Part shown: positions 1 to 8,826 of the stretch, one piece after another | How the letters are laid out: the number at the start of each line of letters is the position of its first letter | Position numbering within the stretch: position 1 is the first letter of the stretch | NCBI RefSeq assembly: GCF_014075995.1 | Contig: NZ_CP055153.1 | Span: 5,270,001 to 5,334,000, forward strand | Reading direction: 5' to 3' | Source of the DNA: Adhaeribacter radiodurans | GTDB taxonomy: Bacteria; Bacteroidota; Bacteroidia; Cytophagales; Hymenobacteraceae | DNA length: 64,000 bases | The notes under the pieces: generated by a model | Seen by the model: only the letters and a program-made list of their open reading frames with translations | Database searches by the model: none | What the model was told of the DNA's origin: nothing | Position numbers and translations under genes: made by a program

Positions 1-894
1 ATCGGTTACAATGGAATAAACCGACCAACATGCTGCTTTTTCTATTTCTAAAGGCACATTCAAAATAATCCGGATAGCAAATAAGTCATATACTTCATCG
101 AAGGTGATATTTTGCTTACGAATTTTCTTTAGAATAGAGTAGATGGATTTAGGACGCCCTTTTACTTCAAAATCAAACCCTTGCCGCGCTAATTCTTCTT
201 CCAGAGGCGATACAAAATCTTTAATAAACTTGTTTCGGGCTAATTTTGTTTGCCGGATTTTATTCGTTATTTCTTTATAGGTTTCGGTATCGGTATATTT
301 TAGATATAAATCTTCCAACTCCGATTTTATAGCGTACAGGCCCAGGCGATGAGCCAATGGGGCATACAGATACATTGTTTCCGAGGCAATTTTTAATTGT
401 TTGTCCCGAGCCATGCTATCCAGGGTACGCATATTATGTAAGCGGTCAGCCAGCTTAATCAGAATTACACGTACATCGTCCGAAAGAGTAAGAAGCATTT
501 TCCGGAAATTTTCGGCTTGCTGCGACGTACCATAATCAAAAACGCCGGAAATTTTAGTAAGTCCTTCAATAATCCGAGCTACGCTGTGCCCAAATTCCCG
601 CTCTATATCCGGAATTTCGAGTTCAGTATCTTCTACTACATCGTGCAACAAGGCGGCCACAATAGAGGTAGTACCCAAACCAATTTCTTCTACAGCAATT
701 TGTGCTACCGCTAATGGATGCAGAATGTAAGGCTCGCCCGACTTACGACGCATATTCTTGTGCGCCTCTAACGAGGTATTAAATGCTTTTTTAATAATTT
801 TTGCATCATTATCTTTTAAAAAAGGCTTGGCATATTTTAGTAACCGGCGATAATGACGTAGAATTTCTTTTCGCTCTTCTTCTGGGTCAATCAT
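1..894 (-). CDS. rsh: RelA/SpoT-type (p)ppGpp synthetase/hydrolase, N-terminal part
   Basis: This is the N-terminal 298 codons of a bifunctional alarmone enzyme; the C-terminus lies beyond the window start. It begins MIDPEEERKE. The hydrolase domain shows RRKSGEPYILHP (about residues 49-60), the metal-binding HD pair at 84-85 in ALLHDVVEDT, and KLADRLHNMRTL (148-158). The motif GRPKSIYSILKKI near residue 245-257 opens the synthetase domain. All hydrolase landmarks are intact, so the protein should both make and degrade (p)ppGpp, although the synthetase core is only partly visible. An in-frame ATG nine codons upstream (position 921) is an alternative start; 894 is preferred because homologues usually begin close to the DPEEER motif. 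Confidence 0.93.
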   Translation of the reverse strand, partial: MIDPEEERKEILRHYRRLLKYAKPFLKDNDAKIIKKAFNTSLEAHKNMRRKSGEPYILHPLAVAQIAVEEIGLGTTSIVAALLHDVVEDTELEIPDIEREFGHSVARIIEGLTKISGVFDYGTSQQAENFRKMLLTLSDDVRVILIKLADRLHNMRTLDSMARDKQLKIASETMYLYAPLAHRLGLYAIKSELEDLYLKYTDTETYKEITNKIRQTKLARNKFIKDFVSPLEEELARQGFDFEVKGRPKSIYSILKKIRKQNITFDEVYDLFAIRIILNVPLEIEKAACWSVYSIVTD

Positions 895-1150
895 TTTTGT
901 ATAAGGTGCGTTTCGTCGCATTTTACATAATAGCAATTGCTAAACGTTTAGCGTCTTCTTACTTGGAACCAAATGTACTTATCCTAATAACATAATTTAC
1001 TACTATATCGTGCCTATTTTAAGCGAGAACTACTTTACAGGAAAACTTCTGATATTAAATTAAAAAGGCCAACATTAACTATATAACTGTTATACCCGCC
1101 TATATTGCTTTATTTAAGTAAAATATTTTACAAAAAAAACATATAGCACC
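895..1150. other. Intergenic region between rsh and tRNA-Leu
   Basis: An A+T-rich spacer holding the divergent upstream regions of the minus-strand alarmone synthetase and the plus-strand tRNA. No coding region, hairpin or repeat worth naming was seen apart from the tRNA promoter annotated separately. Confidence 0.5.
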
Positions 1151-1180
1151 TTGCATTTAGCTCCAGATTTAGTACCTTTG
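1151..1180 (+). promoter_or_regulatory. Promoter for tRNA-Leu
   Basis: A Bacteroidota-type promoter: TTGC at 1151 (-33 element), a 19-nt spacer, and TACCTTTG at 1173-1180, matching the TAnnTTTG -7 consensus. It lies 20 nt upstream of the tRNA 5' end. Confidence 0.7.
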
Positions 1181-1200
1181 CAGCATAATTGAAAAGCCTT

Positions 1201-1282
1201 GCGGATGTGGCGAAATTGGTAGACGCACTAGACTTAGGATCTAGCGCTTCACGGCATGGGGGTTCGAGTCCCTTCATCCGCA
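1201..1282 (+). tRNA. tRNA-Leu (anticodon TAG)
   Basis: An 82-nt class II tRNA. The acceptor stem pairs GCGGATG with CATCCGC and leaves discriminator A at 1282. The anticodon stem CTAGA/TCTAG encloses the loop CTTAGGA with anticodon TAG. A long variable arm and the GTTCGAG T-loop are present. The 3' CCA is not encoded. Confidence 0.95.
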
Positions 1283-1290
1283 CTTCAACA

Positions 1291-1322
1291 CCCTCAACAT
1301 TCCTGTGTTGAGGGTTTATTTT
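1291..1322 (+). terminator. Terminator after tRNA-Leu
   Basis: A 9-bp perfect stem, CCCTCAACA/TGTTGAGGG, with a six-base loop is followed by a T-rich tract. It lies 8 nt after the tRNA. Confidence 0.75.
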
Positions 1323-1356
1323 TAATGCAGTTTCCAATAACCTAAATTTGTAAGCC

Positions 1357-2688
1357 TTGAACATTACCTTAAATCAAAACGACACAACCAATGCTAACTT
1401 GAAGGTAGTATTGCAGGAAGCGGATTACGCTCCTAAAGTTGACGAAAAAATAAAAGAATACACCAAAAAGGCACAGATCAAAGGATTTCGCCCGGGCAAA
1501 GTTCCGGCTGGCCTTATCCGTAAAATGTACGGCAAAAGTATTCTGGCTGAAGAAATCAACGGCTTGCTTTCTAAATCTGTTAACGACTATATCAAAGAAA
1601 ATAACATAAAGATTTTAGGTGAGCCGTTACCCGATGAAACAAAGCAAAACACGATAGACTGGGATAATCAAAAAGAATTTGAGTTTGATTTTGAATTAGG
1701 CATACTGCCAGATTTTGATTTAGATCTAGCGGCAGGTGAAACATTAGATGCTTATAAAATTGAACTGGACGAGGAAACCATAAACCAGGTACACGAGCAT
1801 TTGCAACGTCAGTACGGCGAAACAGCTAACCCGGAAACTTCTGAAGCAAACGATTATTTATCAGGTGAGCTCCGCCAAGTGGATGGCGAATTTAAAACCA
1901 CTACCCTCCTACCTATAAATAAAATAAAGAAAAATCAAGAGCAGTTTATTGGCGTTAAACCAGGCGAAGTAATTACTTTTGATCTGCAAGAAGTATTCGA
2001 TCAGGATGCTGGAGCCATTTCGCATGTTACCGGCCAGAAGAAATCGGAAGCTGCCGAACTAAAAGGGAACTTCGAATTTGCCGTAGAAAAGATTAACCGC
2101 ACTACGGCTGCTGAATTGAATCAGGAATTATTTGATAAAATTTTCGGCAAAGACGCTGTAACTACCGAAGAAGAATTTAATGCCAAGTTGCGTGAGACCT
2201 TAGCGGAAAATTACCAGCAAGAGGCTGATAAAGTATTAAAGAATAAACTGGTAGAAAAACTGGTTAAAGAAACAAATATTACCTTACCAGAAGAATTCTT
2301 TAAAAAATGGCTGGCGATTTCTAACCAGGGTAAATTAACTCCGGAGCAAATTGAGCAGAACTTTGAGCAATACAAAGACGAGCTTAAGTGGTCAATGATT
2401 CGCAATAAGGTAGTTGAAGAAAATGACATTAAAGTTTCGAACCAGGAAGTAGTAGATGCTACCAAGGCTAAGATGTTTGCGCAATTTAATATGCCTGATA
2501 TTTCGGAAGAGTTAGCAGAAACCATGAGTGGTTATATTGATAATTATCTGAAACAAAATAACGGTCGTAACTACATTAACGAATACGAAGCCATTTTGGC
2601 AGAAAAAGTATTAGATGTATTAAAAGATAAAGTTACTGTAGTCGAAAAGTCAGTAACGGCGGATGAGTTCCGGAATTTATCGTTCTAA
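1357..2688 (+). CDS. tig: Trigger factor (ribosome-associated chaperone)
   Basis: A 443-residue protein with the trigger factor layout. The N-terminal ribosome-binding domain carries IKGFRPGKVPAGLIRKMYGKS (about residues 41-61), the signature loop that docks near the ribosomal exit tunnel. A central domain and a long helical C-terminal chaperone region follow. The start is TTG at 1357: an in-frame TAA at 1351-1353 leaves no upstream start, and MNITLNQNDT is the normal N-terminus for Bacteroidota trigger factors. It lies upstream of clpP in the same direction, but a terminator separates them. The PPIase-like middle region looks divergent from proteobacterial versions. It is expected to bind nascent chains in the cytoplasm. 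Confidence 0.95.
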   Translation: MNITLNQNDTTNANLKVVLQEADYAPKVDEKIKEYTKKAQIKGFRPGKVPAGLIRKMYGKSILAEEINGLLSKSVNDYIKENNIKILGEPLPDETKQNTIDWDNQKEFEFDFELGILPDFDLDLAAGETLDAYKIELDEETINQVHEHLQRQYGETANPETSEANDYLSGELRQVDGEFKTTTLLPINKIKKNQEQFIGVKPGEVITFDLQEVFDQDAGAISHVTGQKKSEAAELKGNFEFAVEKINRTTAAELNQELFDKIFGKDAVTTEEEFNAKLRETLAENYQQEADKVLKNKLVEKLVKETNITLPEEFFKKWLAISNQGKLTPEQIEQNFEQYKDELKWSMIRNKVVEENDIKVSNQEVVDATKAKMFAQFNMPDISEELAETMSGYIDNYLKQNNGRNYINEYEAILAEKVLDVLKDKVTVVEKSVTADEFRNLSF

Positions 2689-2715
2689 TTTCCACTTTTC
2701 GAAAACAAAAAGCTT

Positions 2716-2742
2716 AAAAAGTCCTTATAATAAGGACTTTTT
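2716..2742 (+). terminator. Terminator after tig
   Basis: A 12-bp perfect stem (AAAAAGTCCTTA/TAAGGACTTTTT) with a three-base loop runs into a T-rich tract, 28 nt past the tig stop codon. Confidence 0.8.
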
Positions 2743-2821
2743 TATTTTTGCATGATTTCTGTTATTTGCTTACCCTATTACCTGTTTTATATTTTACTTA
2801 AATCATTTAAGACCCTACTTT

Positions 2822-3523
2822 ATGTACTATAAAGATGAATTCAGAAAATTTGCCGTAAAAGGGCAAGGTTTAAGCGGTTTAGGCGTAGATCAGTATTTAA
2901 GCCACGTCGAAAATACCACTAACCTGCACCGCATTGAAAGCATGACCCGCTCGGTAATTGAGGAACGTCCCACTAATTTCCGGGAGATTGATGTATTCTC
3001 TCGTTTAATTATGGACCGCATTATTTTCCTGGGCACGCAGGTAGATGATTTTATTGCGAACATTATTACGGCTCAACTTCTGTTCTTAGAATCTTCGGAT
3101 TCCAAGAAAGATATTTTATTATATATCAACAGTCCTGGTGGTTCAGTATATGCCGGATTAGGTATTTACGATACCATGCAGTATGTTAAGCCCGACGTAG
3201 CTACTATTTGCACCGGTTTAGCTGCTTCTATGGGGGCTGTATTACTTTGCGGTGGCGCTAAAAACAAACGTTCGGCTTTACCGCATGCTCGCGTAATGAT
3301 TCACCAACCTATGGGTGGTACCCAAGGTCAAGCTTCGGATATTGAAATTACGGCCCGGGAAATTCTAAAATTGAAAAAAGAATTATACGAAATTATTGCT
3401 TCGCACAGCGGTAAAAGCTACCAGGAAGTGCACGATAACTCTGATCGGGATTACTGGATGCGCGCCGATGAAGCTAAAGAATATGGCTTAATCGACGAAG
3501 TTTTAATTCGGCCAAGCGCTTAA
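2822..3523 (+). CDS. clpP: ATP-dependent Clp protease proteolytic subunit
   Basis: A 233-residue serine protease of the ClpP family. It shows the nucleophile Ser136 in [10 protein letters not shown], His161 in MIHQPMGG, and Asp210 in the DRDYW segment as the likely third triad member. The oxyanion-loop motif [12 protein letters not shown] (101-112) is intact. The N-terminus is somewhat longer than the E. coli protein and may be processed. ClpP forms tetradecameric barrels that degrade substrates unfolded by ClpX, whose gene lies about 2.7 kb downstream on the same strand. The intervening stretch is taken up by the antiparallel mcrBC pair, which is unusual because clpP and clpX are commonly neighbours. 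Confidence 0.97.
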   Translation: MYYKDEFRKFAVKGQGLSGLGVDQYLSHVENTTNLHRIESMTRSVIEERPTNFREIDVFSRLIMDRIIFLGTQVDDFIANIITAQLLFLESSDSKKDILLYINSPGGSVYAGLGIYDTMQYVKPDVATICTGLAASMGAVLLCGGAKNKRSALPHARVMIHQPMGGTQGQASDIEITAREILKLKKELYEIIASHSGKSYQEVHDNSDRDYWMRADEAKEYGLIDEVLIRPSA

Positions 3524-3545
3524 ATTTATAATCTATTTCATCAGG

Positions 3546-3582
3546 AAGCTTACCTTAACAGTTGTTGAGGTAAGCTTTTTTG
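3546..3582 (+). terminator. Terminator after clpP
   Basis: A 10-bp perfect stem, AAGCTTACCT/AGGTAAGCTT (3546-3555 and 3568-3577), is followed by TTTTTG. It may also serve the convergent mcrC. Confidence 0.75.
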
Positions 3583-3614
3583 TGTAAAATAATTTATTTA
3601 GTAAATCAGATTGG

Positions 3615-4652
3615 CTAATCAAGCAGTTTTACTAAATTCTCCTTTATCTTAATCCAAGGCTGGTTTAGGTTAATTGTACAAACTCGTACTCTATTTCCGC
3701 TTAATACATACTCCAGGTTCAATTCTGTATTTACAACCGGATACAACAATATTCCTTCTACGGTCTGGTTAGGGTGAATTAAAGGCGAATTTTGCAGATA
3801 AGTAAACAGTTGGTATAAATGTTTAGAATGGAGTTTCTCTTTTTGATGATGCGGCAGGAGAGCTTTTTTGTAAAACTTGGTATCTATAATTATTTTCCGG
3901 TCTGCCGATTGTAAAGAGATATCGGTGTACATTACCGGCAGGTAATCCTGTATTTCTTCTGTATTTTCTGCGCTCTTCCAATTAATTCTTTCTGATTTTA
4001 CGCTGAAACCAGATTGCTCTCTTCGGTAAAAATTTCGGACAAAAGCTTCGAAAATAGCCGCCATTTGCTTTTTATCCTTCAAAAAAGCTTTAAATGTATA
4101 TGCCTTATGGTCGTTGGTAGGCAATAAATTTTGCCGGATAAAAGTGCAGCAATTTAAGACAAATCGGTAGCGCGCTAATTGATAACGGGGTAATTGCGCT
4201 GGCACATTTACCTGAATAGTAGAAGAAAGCGGCTGCACTAATGCAAAAGCAGGCAAAAAAGCGTTTATTTTTTTGTAAAAACCAGAAGATAAATTAACGG
4301 TTTGCTGTAGTTCTAAAAGAGTAGTTTTAATAATCTGGTTAGGTATAATATCATGACTAAGTTCCTCAACGGAACAAATTGTTTGACCAGGTGCAGATTT
4401 TAAATTATAACGGATTGTTTCGTTTAACAATAACTTTCCTTTAATTCCTTTTATCTGCTGTTTTTGAGTTTTATAATCAGTAGCTAAACCTTGAGTTAAT
4501 AAATGTTGTACTTCTGGTAGCAGCATGCTTACCAAAAGATTTACTGAATCTGCACCGGTTTCATTACCTACTAACTCTGGGTTGGGCAGCCAATCTATTT
4601 TATCCCATGCATAACTAAGCAGGTAGTATATGTTTTGAATGGGAATTACCAT
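3615..4652 (-). CDS. mcrC: McrC-like nuclease subunit of a type IV (McrBC) restriction system
   Basis: A 345-residue protein with the McrC layout. It starts IPIQNIYYLLSYAW, the characteristic McrC/LlaJI opening, and ends in a PD-(D/E)xK nuclease core with Asp244 (MYTDISL), Asp257 and Lys259 in IIIDTKFY. In characterised systems McrC associates with McrB hexamers, stimulates GTP hydrolysis and cuts DNA carrying modified cytosines. The gene begins 6 nt downstream of mcrB and is surely co-transcribed with it. Catalytic residues appear intact, so the system is probably active. Which modification it recognises cannot be told from the sequence. Confidence 0.88.
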   Translation of the reverse strand: MVIPIQNIYYLLSYAWDKIDWLPNPELVGNETGADSVNLLVSMLLPEVQHLLTQGLATDYKTQKQQIKGIKGKLLLNETIRYNLKSAPGQTICSVEELSHDIIPNQIIKTTLLELQQTVNLSSGFYKKINAFLPAFALVQPLSSTIQVNVPAQLPRYQLARYRFVLNCCTFIRQNLLPTNDHKAYTFKAFLKDKKQMAAIFEAFVRNFYRREQSGFSVKSERINWKSAENTEEIQDYLPVMYTDISLQSADRKIIIDTKFYKKALLPHHQKEKLHSKHLYQLFTYLQNSPLIHPNQTVEGILLYPVVNTELNLEYVLSGNRVRVCTINLNQPWIKIKENLVKLLD

Positions 4653-4658
4653 AATAAT

Positions 4659-5930
4659 TTACCCAACTCTTAGTTTTTGAAGTTGCACGGCTACTTGCTT
4701 CGGATTATCGAACCAATATTCTTCTAACAAAGGAGCTATTTCATTTTCAATTATCCCATTAAACCATTTAAAACCAGAACCTAAAGGCGGGTTACTAAAA
4801 TAACTATGGCCAATGCGAAAACCGGGACCTAAATTAGAATCATCAGCAATCCTTTGATTCAATTTAGTTAAACTATTACTAATATGAATTACTAAATCCG
4901 GCAATACGTTTTTACTTAGAAGATACTGGTGAAATTGCTCGTTAAACTGCGGCTCCATTCTAAAGAATGCAAAACGCCGCCGCAAAGCATAATCTAACAA
5001 GGTTAAAGCCCGATCAGCCGTATTCATAGTTCCAATCACAAATACGTTTTCGGGGATATAAAACTTTTCGCTTTCTGATTGCCCGTACGTAAGTGAGGTA
5101 GCAAAGGCAGGTCCACGTTTATCAGCTTCCAGCAGAAACAACATCTCTCCAAAAATACTGCTTACATTGCCGCGGTTTATTTCCTCAATTATAAAATAAT
5201 AAGATTGCTCCGGATCAGTCACTGCCCGTTGACAAAAGTTATAAAATACTCCGTTTGTCAGCTTAAACTTTCCTTCGGTATCGGGTCGATAACCCTGGAT
5301 AAAATCATCGTAGGCGTAATTACTGTGAAACTGAACAATTTCTATACGGTCTAAATCCTGCCTGCCCTGATCTAAAAAGGCCAACCGTTTAGCCAGAAAA
5401 GATTTTCCGGTACCCGGGGGGCCTTGCAGAATAAGGTTCATTTTACGGCGTAAAGCCGCCATTAAACTTTGTAATTGGTGTTCTTCTAAAAAAATTTCTT
5501 CTAATGCCTGAACTAGAGAGTAACTCTCGACTTTATTAGCCTTATAAGTAATTTTTGGTTCAGCAACTAATTCCAGAGAAGGCGAGGGACTACTAAGAGC
5601 TAAGGCTATTTCGGCGGGAACAGCTACCTCGGTTACAACTTTGTCATCTTCCGGAGGAAGCAGAAATAAGGGCCGTTTATTCACCACCGAAAAACCCAAT
5701 TTTTCCAGATACGAATTGGCAGTAATCCCGGCGGAGGTAACCCATTCGGCCGCTGTACCACTGGCTACCTGGTGAGCTAAACGCAATAACTCCCGGGGTG
5801 GATAACGTTTACCTTTATAAACCACATCGTATACCGTAGAAGCCCGTAAATTAATTTGCTGCCGATCAATGTGATTAATCGCCTGCAAAATGTGCTCCCT
5901 AGTGATACTTTTAAGTTGAATAGCTGTCAT
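4659..5930 (-). CDS. mcrB: McrB-like AAA+ GTPase with an N-terminal specificity-type domain
   Basis: A 423-residue motor subunit. Residues about 5-85 form a small domain with the pattern STVYDVVYKGKRYPPRELL ... YLEKLGFSV, resembling the N-terminal 'head' domain of ScoMcrA-type modification-dependent nucleases (recognition from memory). A linker rich in Glu, Val and Pro follows. The AAA+ core has Walker A GPPGTGKS (170-177), Walker B FIIEEINRGN (246-255) and the McrB signature MNTADR (302-307), with RRRF (317-320) as candidate arginine finger. The DUF3578-type N-domain of many McrB proteins is absent. It is the first gene of the mcrBC pair, which lies antiparallel between clpP and clpX. Confidence 0.88.
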   Translation of the reverse strand: MTAIQLKSITREHILQAINHIDRQQINLRASTVYDVVYKGKRYPPRELLRLAHQVASGTAAEWVTSAGITANSYLEKLGFSVVNKRPLFLLPPEDDKVVTEVAVPAEIALALSSPSPSLELVAEPKITYKANKVESYSLVQALEEIFLEEHQLQSLMAALRRKMNLILQGPPGTGKSFLAKRLAFLDQGRQDLDRIEIVQFHSNYAYDDFIQGYRPDTEGKFKLTNGVFYNFCQRAVTDPEQSYYFIIEEINRGNVSSIFGEMLFLLEADKRGPAFATSLTYGQSESEKFYIPENVFVIGTMNTADRALTLLDYALRRRFAFFRMEPQFNEQFHQYLLSKNVLPDLVIHISNSLTKLNQRIADDSNLGPGFRIGHSYFSNPPLGSGFKWFNGIIENEIAPLLEEYWFDNPKQVAVQLQKLRVG

Positions 5931-6159
5931 AAACCGTTATTACCCTAACAACGTACAAATTAATAGGTTAGGTTCAGAAAAAATAATAGGATTTAAGCAA
6001 GTTTTTTTCTTTTTAAAATATAAACTTACAAGACTTAAAATTAGAAATGTTCAATAAAAGATTTTAAGCTTACTAAATACGTATAAATATCTAACATACA
6101 ATATTTTAAATGTTAAAAATGTGTGAATAAAAATATGTATCCATAAAATTTCTATTTAG

Positions 6160-6167
6160 TACCTTTG
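6160..6167 (+). promoter_or_regulatory. -7 promoter box upstream of clpX
   Basis: TACCTTTG matches the Bacteroidota TAnnTTTG element and lies 41 nt before the clpX start. No convincing TTTG -33 element is seen at the usual spacing. It suggests clpX is transcribed separately from clpP here. Confidence 0.5.
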
Positions 6168-6208
6168 TAATAGATTATATTAAAATATCCTTTACTACAA
6201 ATAATTAT

Positions 6209-7432
6209 ATGGCCGATGTAACGTGCTCTTTCTGCGGAAAAACAAAAAAAGAAGTATCTATAATGATTTCGGGCATTAATGCTCACATCTGCGAAAGGTG
6301 TATCGGCCAGGCGCAGCAAATCCTTAACGAAGAAAATAAAATTCGTTCTAATAGCCGCTCTCCTAAATTTAATTTAGTAAAACCAAAAGAAATGAAGGAG
6401 TACCTGGACCAATTTGTGGTGGGTCAGGACGAGGCGAAGAAAGTAATGTCGGTAGCGGTTTACAATCATTATAAGCGCTTAATGCAAACCGTTAAGTCAG
6501 ACGATGTAGTGATTGAGAAATCAAATATTATAATGGTGGGCGAAACGGGTACCGGAAAAACTTTTCTGGCGCGTATGCTGGCTGGGGTTTTGCAAGTTCC
6601 ATTCTGTATTGCCGATGCAACCGTATTAACCGAAGCTGGTTATGTGGGCGAAGACGTAGAAAGTATTTTAACCCGTTTGCTACAAGCGGCCGATTACAAC
6701 GTAGAAGCGGCCGAGCGTGGCATTGTATACATTGATGAGATTGATAAAATTGCCCGCAAAAGTGATAACCCGTCGATTACCCGCGATGTAAGTGGTGAAG
6801 GCGTACAGCAGGCTTTATTGAAATTACTCGAAGGTACTTCCGTGAATGTACCCCCACAAGGTGGCCGCAAACATCCGGAACAAAAAATGATTTCGGTAAA
6901 CACCGAAAATATTTTGTTTATCTGCGGTGGCGCTTTTGTAGGCATTGACCGGCTTATTAAAAATCGTATGAATGCCAAACCGATTGGCTTTTCGAAATCG
7001 GCGGCTGATAATGCGGAGAATACTGATAATTATCTGCGTTATATTTCTGCTCAGGATTTAAAAACTTTTGGCCTTATTCCTGAATTAATTGGTCGCTTAC
7101 CTGTTTTAACGCACTTAAATCCGTTAGATAAATCAACGTTGCGCTTAATTTTAACCGAACCTAAAAACTCGATTATTAAACAATACAAGCGCTTGTTCGA
7201 AATGGAGAATATTACCCTTAGTTTTGCCGAAGAAGCATTGGACTACATTGTAGACAAAGCCGCCGAGTACAAGTTAGGAGCCCGTGGTTTACGTTCTATC
7301 TGCGAAGGTATTATGACCGAAGCTATGTTTGAACTTCCTTCGCAACAAGGCACTTCTGACCTGGTTATTGATTTAGAATACGCTCGTCATCAGTTTGAAA
7401 AATCGTCTTTAAAGCAATTAAAAGTTGCATAG
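6209..7432 (+). CDS. clpX: ATP-dependent Clp protease ATP-binding subunit ClpX
   Basis: A 407-residue AAA+ unfoldase. The N-terminal zinc-binding domain has CSFCGKTKK ... HICERC, a four-cysteine C-x2-C...C-x2-C arrangement. Walker A is GETGTGKT, Walker B is [10 protein letters not shown], and the GYVGEDVES and sensor-2 GARGLR motifs are present. ClpX unfolds tagged substrates, including tmRNA-tagged proteins (see ssrA in this window), and feeds them into ClpP. The start is fixed by the zinc domain beginning [10 protein letters not shown]. Its promoter is likely the TACCTTTG box 41 nt upstream. Confidence 0.97.
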   Translation: MADVTCSFCGKTKKEVSIMISGINAHICERCIGQAQQILNEENKIRSNSRSPKFNLVKPKEMKEYLDQFVVGQDEAKKVMSVAVYNHYKRLMQTVKSDDVVIEKSNIIMVGETGTGKTFLARMLAGVLQVPFCIADATVLTEAGYVGEDVESILTRLLQAADYNVEAAERGIVYIDEIDKIARKSDNPSITRDVSGEGVQQALLKLLEGTSVNVPPQGGRKHPEQKMISVNTENILFICGGAFVGIDRLIKNRMNAKPIGFSKSAADNAENTDNYLRYISAQDLKTFGLIPELIGRLPVLTHLNPLDKSTLRLILTEPKNSIIKQYKRLFEMENITLSFAEEALDYIVDKAAEYKLGARGLRSICEGIMTEAMFELPSQQGTSDLVIDLEYARHQFEKSSLKQLKVA

Positions 7433-7473
7433 GATTTGACGCTAGATACTAGACGCTAGATAAAAGATTAAAT

Positions 7474-7519
7474 AAAAACAAAGGCGGCTCCTAAGTATTT
7501 AGGAGCCACCTTTGTTTTT
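7474..7519. terminator. Bidirectional terminator between clpX and lpxB
   Basis: A long stem-loop: an 11-bp outer stem (AAAAACAAAGG/CCTTTGTTTTT) and a 9-bp inner stem (GGCTCCTAA/TTAGGAGCC) around a GTAT loop, with one C/A mismatch between them. A-tracts and T-tracts at the two ends let it work for both convergent genes. A short direct repeat of GACGCTAGA lies just before it (7438-7460). Confidence 0.8.
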
Positions 7520-7558
7520 ATCTATTTAAACTCTAGTAAAAAGTCTACTATCTAAAGT

Positions 7559-8680
7559 CTAATGACCAGCATCTAAAGACAAGTAATTTACCATTAATTC
7601 AGCGGCCTTCGCAGCAGATTTTGCTTCGCCTAATAAATTACGAAGATCTTGGTAATCGCCTTTTTGCTGCTGAATTACTGCGTCGTCTTTTGTAATCTTT
7701 CTTAATTCAGCAATAATATTTCTACTGTTCAAATCATTTTGAATAAGCTCTTTTACTACTGGTTTACCGGCGATTAAATTTACTAAGGAAATATAGGGTA
7801 CTTTAATTACAGCCCGCGCAATCCAGTACGATAGGGCGCTGGTACTGTAACAAACTACCTGCGGCACATTAAACAAAGCTGTTTCGAGAGTAGCAGTACC
7901 CGAAGTAACTAAAGAGGCCTGAGCATTAGCCAGTAAATCGTAAGTTTGGTTAGTTACCACACTTACATTATCTTTTTTCTCGATGTTTCGGTAATACTCC
8001 GGATTTAAGTTAGAAACTGCCGCAATTACAAACTGGTACTCCGGAAAATCCGACACCACGCTTAGCATTACGGATAAAATAGCTTCTATTTCTTGTTTAC
8101 GACTACCCGGTAGAATAGCAATTATAGGTTTATTTACTAAATTATTTTGTTGCCTGAATGAGGGGTTAGCTTGATGCGCACTTACTAAATCTGCAATAGG
8201 GTTACCTATATAATCTACTTTATAATCAAACTGCTGGTAAAAATCTGCTTCGAACGGCATTATAACAAACATCCGGTCTACCAGCTTTTTAATAGTATGC
8301 ACCCGGCCCTGGTTCCAGGCCCAAATTTTAGGAGAAATGTAGTAGAACACTTTTAAACCATTGGCTTTCGCGAATTTGGCAATACGAAGATTGAAGCCGG
8401 CATAATCTACTAAAATAACCACATCTGGTTGGTAAGCTAAAATATCGGCTTTGCATTCCCGGAGAAAGCGAACTATTTTAAATAAATTAGTAATTGCTTC
8501 CTTAAAACCCATAAAAGCCAACTCGCGGTAATGGCGCACCAAATACCCACCGGTCGCTTCCATCATATCGCCGCCCCAGTAGCGAAACTCAGCGTTAGTA
8601 TCTTGCTTTTGGAGTTCCTGCATTAACTTAGCTGCGTGTAAATCGCCGGAACGCTCGCCCGCAATCAGATAATATTTCAA
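7559..8680 (-). CDS. lpxB: Lipid-A-disaccharide synthase
   Basis: A glycosyltransferase that joins UDP-diacylglucosamine and lipid X to make the lipid A disaccharide at the inner membrane. Landmarks include YYLIAGERSGDLHAA at the N-terminus, YISPKIWAWNQGRV, YIGNPIADLV, LPGSRKQEI and VTSGTATLETAL. The start is taken as TTG at 8680, giving 373 residues, the normal length. An in-frame ATG at 8800 would add 40 residues, but that stretch is encoded by a DNA direct repeat (GGATGGTTGAATTGT, 8687-8735) and does not look like protein. It is last in a minus-strand series after the QueD-like gene. Confidence 0.92.
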   Translation of the reverse strand: MKYYLIAGERSGDLHAAKLMQELQKQDTNAEFRYWGGDMMEATGGYLVRHYRELAFMGFKEAITNLFKIVRFLRECKADILAYQPDVVILVDYAGFNLRIAKFAKANGLKVFYYISPKIWAWNQGRVHTIKKLVDRMFVIMPFEADFYQQFDYKVDYIGNPIADLVSAHQANPSFRQQNNLVNKPIIAILPGSRKQEIEAILSVMLSVVSDFPEYQFVIAAVSNLNPEYYRNIEKKDNVSVVTNQTYDLLANAQASLVTSGTATLETALFNVPQVVCYSTSALSYWIARAVIKVPYISLVNLIAGKPVVKELIQNDLNSRNIIAELRKITKDDAVIQQQKGDYQDLRNLLGEAKSAAKAAELMVNYLSLDAGH

Positions 8681-8683
8681 TAT

Positions 8684-8740
8684 TTTAGATGGTTGAATTG
8701 TTAAATTGCTGGATGGTTGAATTGTAAGTTGGCTTAATGA
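8684..8740. repeat. Short intergenic direct repeat upstream of lpxB
   Basis: Two copies of GATGGTTGAATTGT about 26 nt apart, separated by TAAATTGCTG. Such TTGAATTGTTAAATTG-like strings are a familiar type of intergenic repeat in Bacteroidota genomes (general recollection). It creates a spurious N-terminal extension of the lpxB frame. Confidence 0.5.
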
Positions 8741-8826
8741 TTTTATTGCTGAATGACTATCGTACCAGATAATAAAATAATTCCGATAACACCTCCACAA
8801 CCTAACAATTCAACACTATACTTATT

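Noticed and set aside
1128-1364. 78-codon minus-strand ORF
   Set aside because: It crosses the tRNA-Leu gene and its terminator antisense and has no protein-like features.
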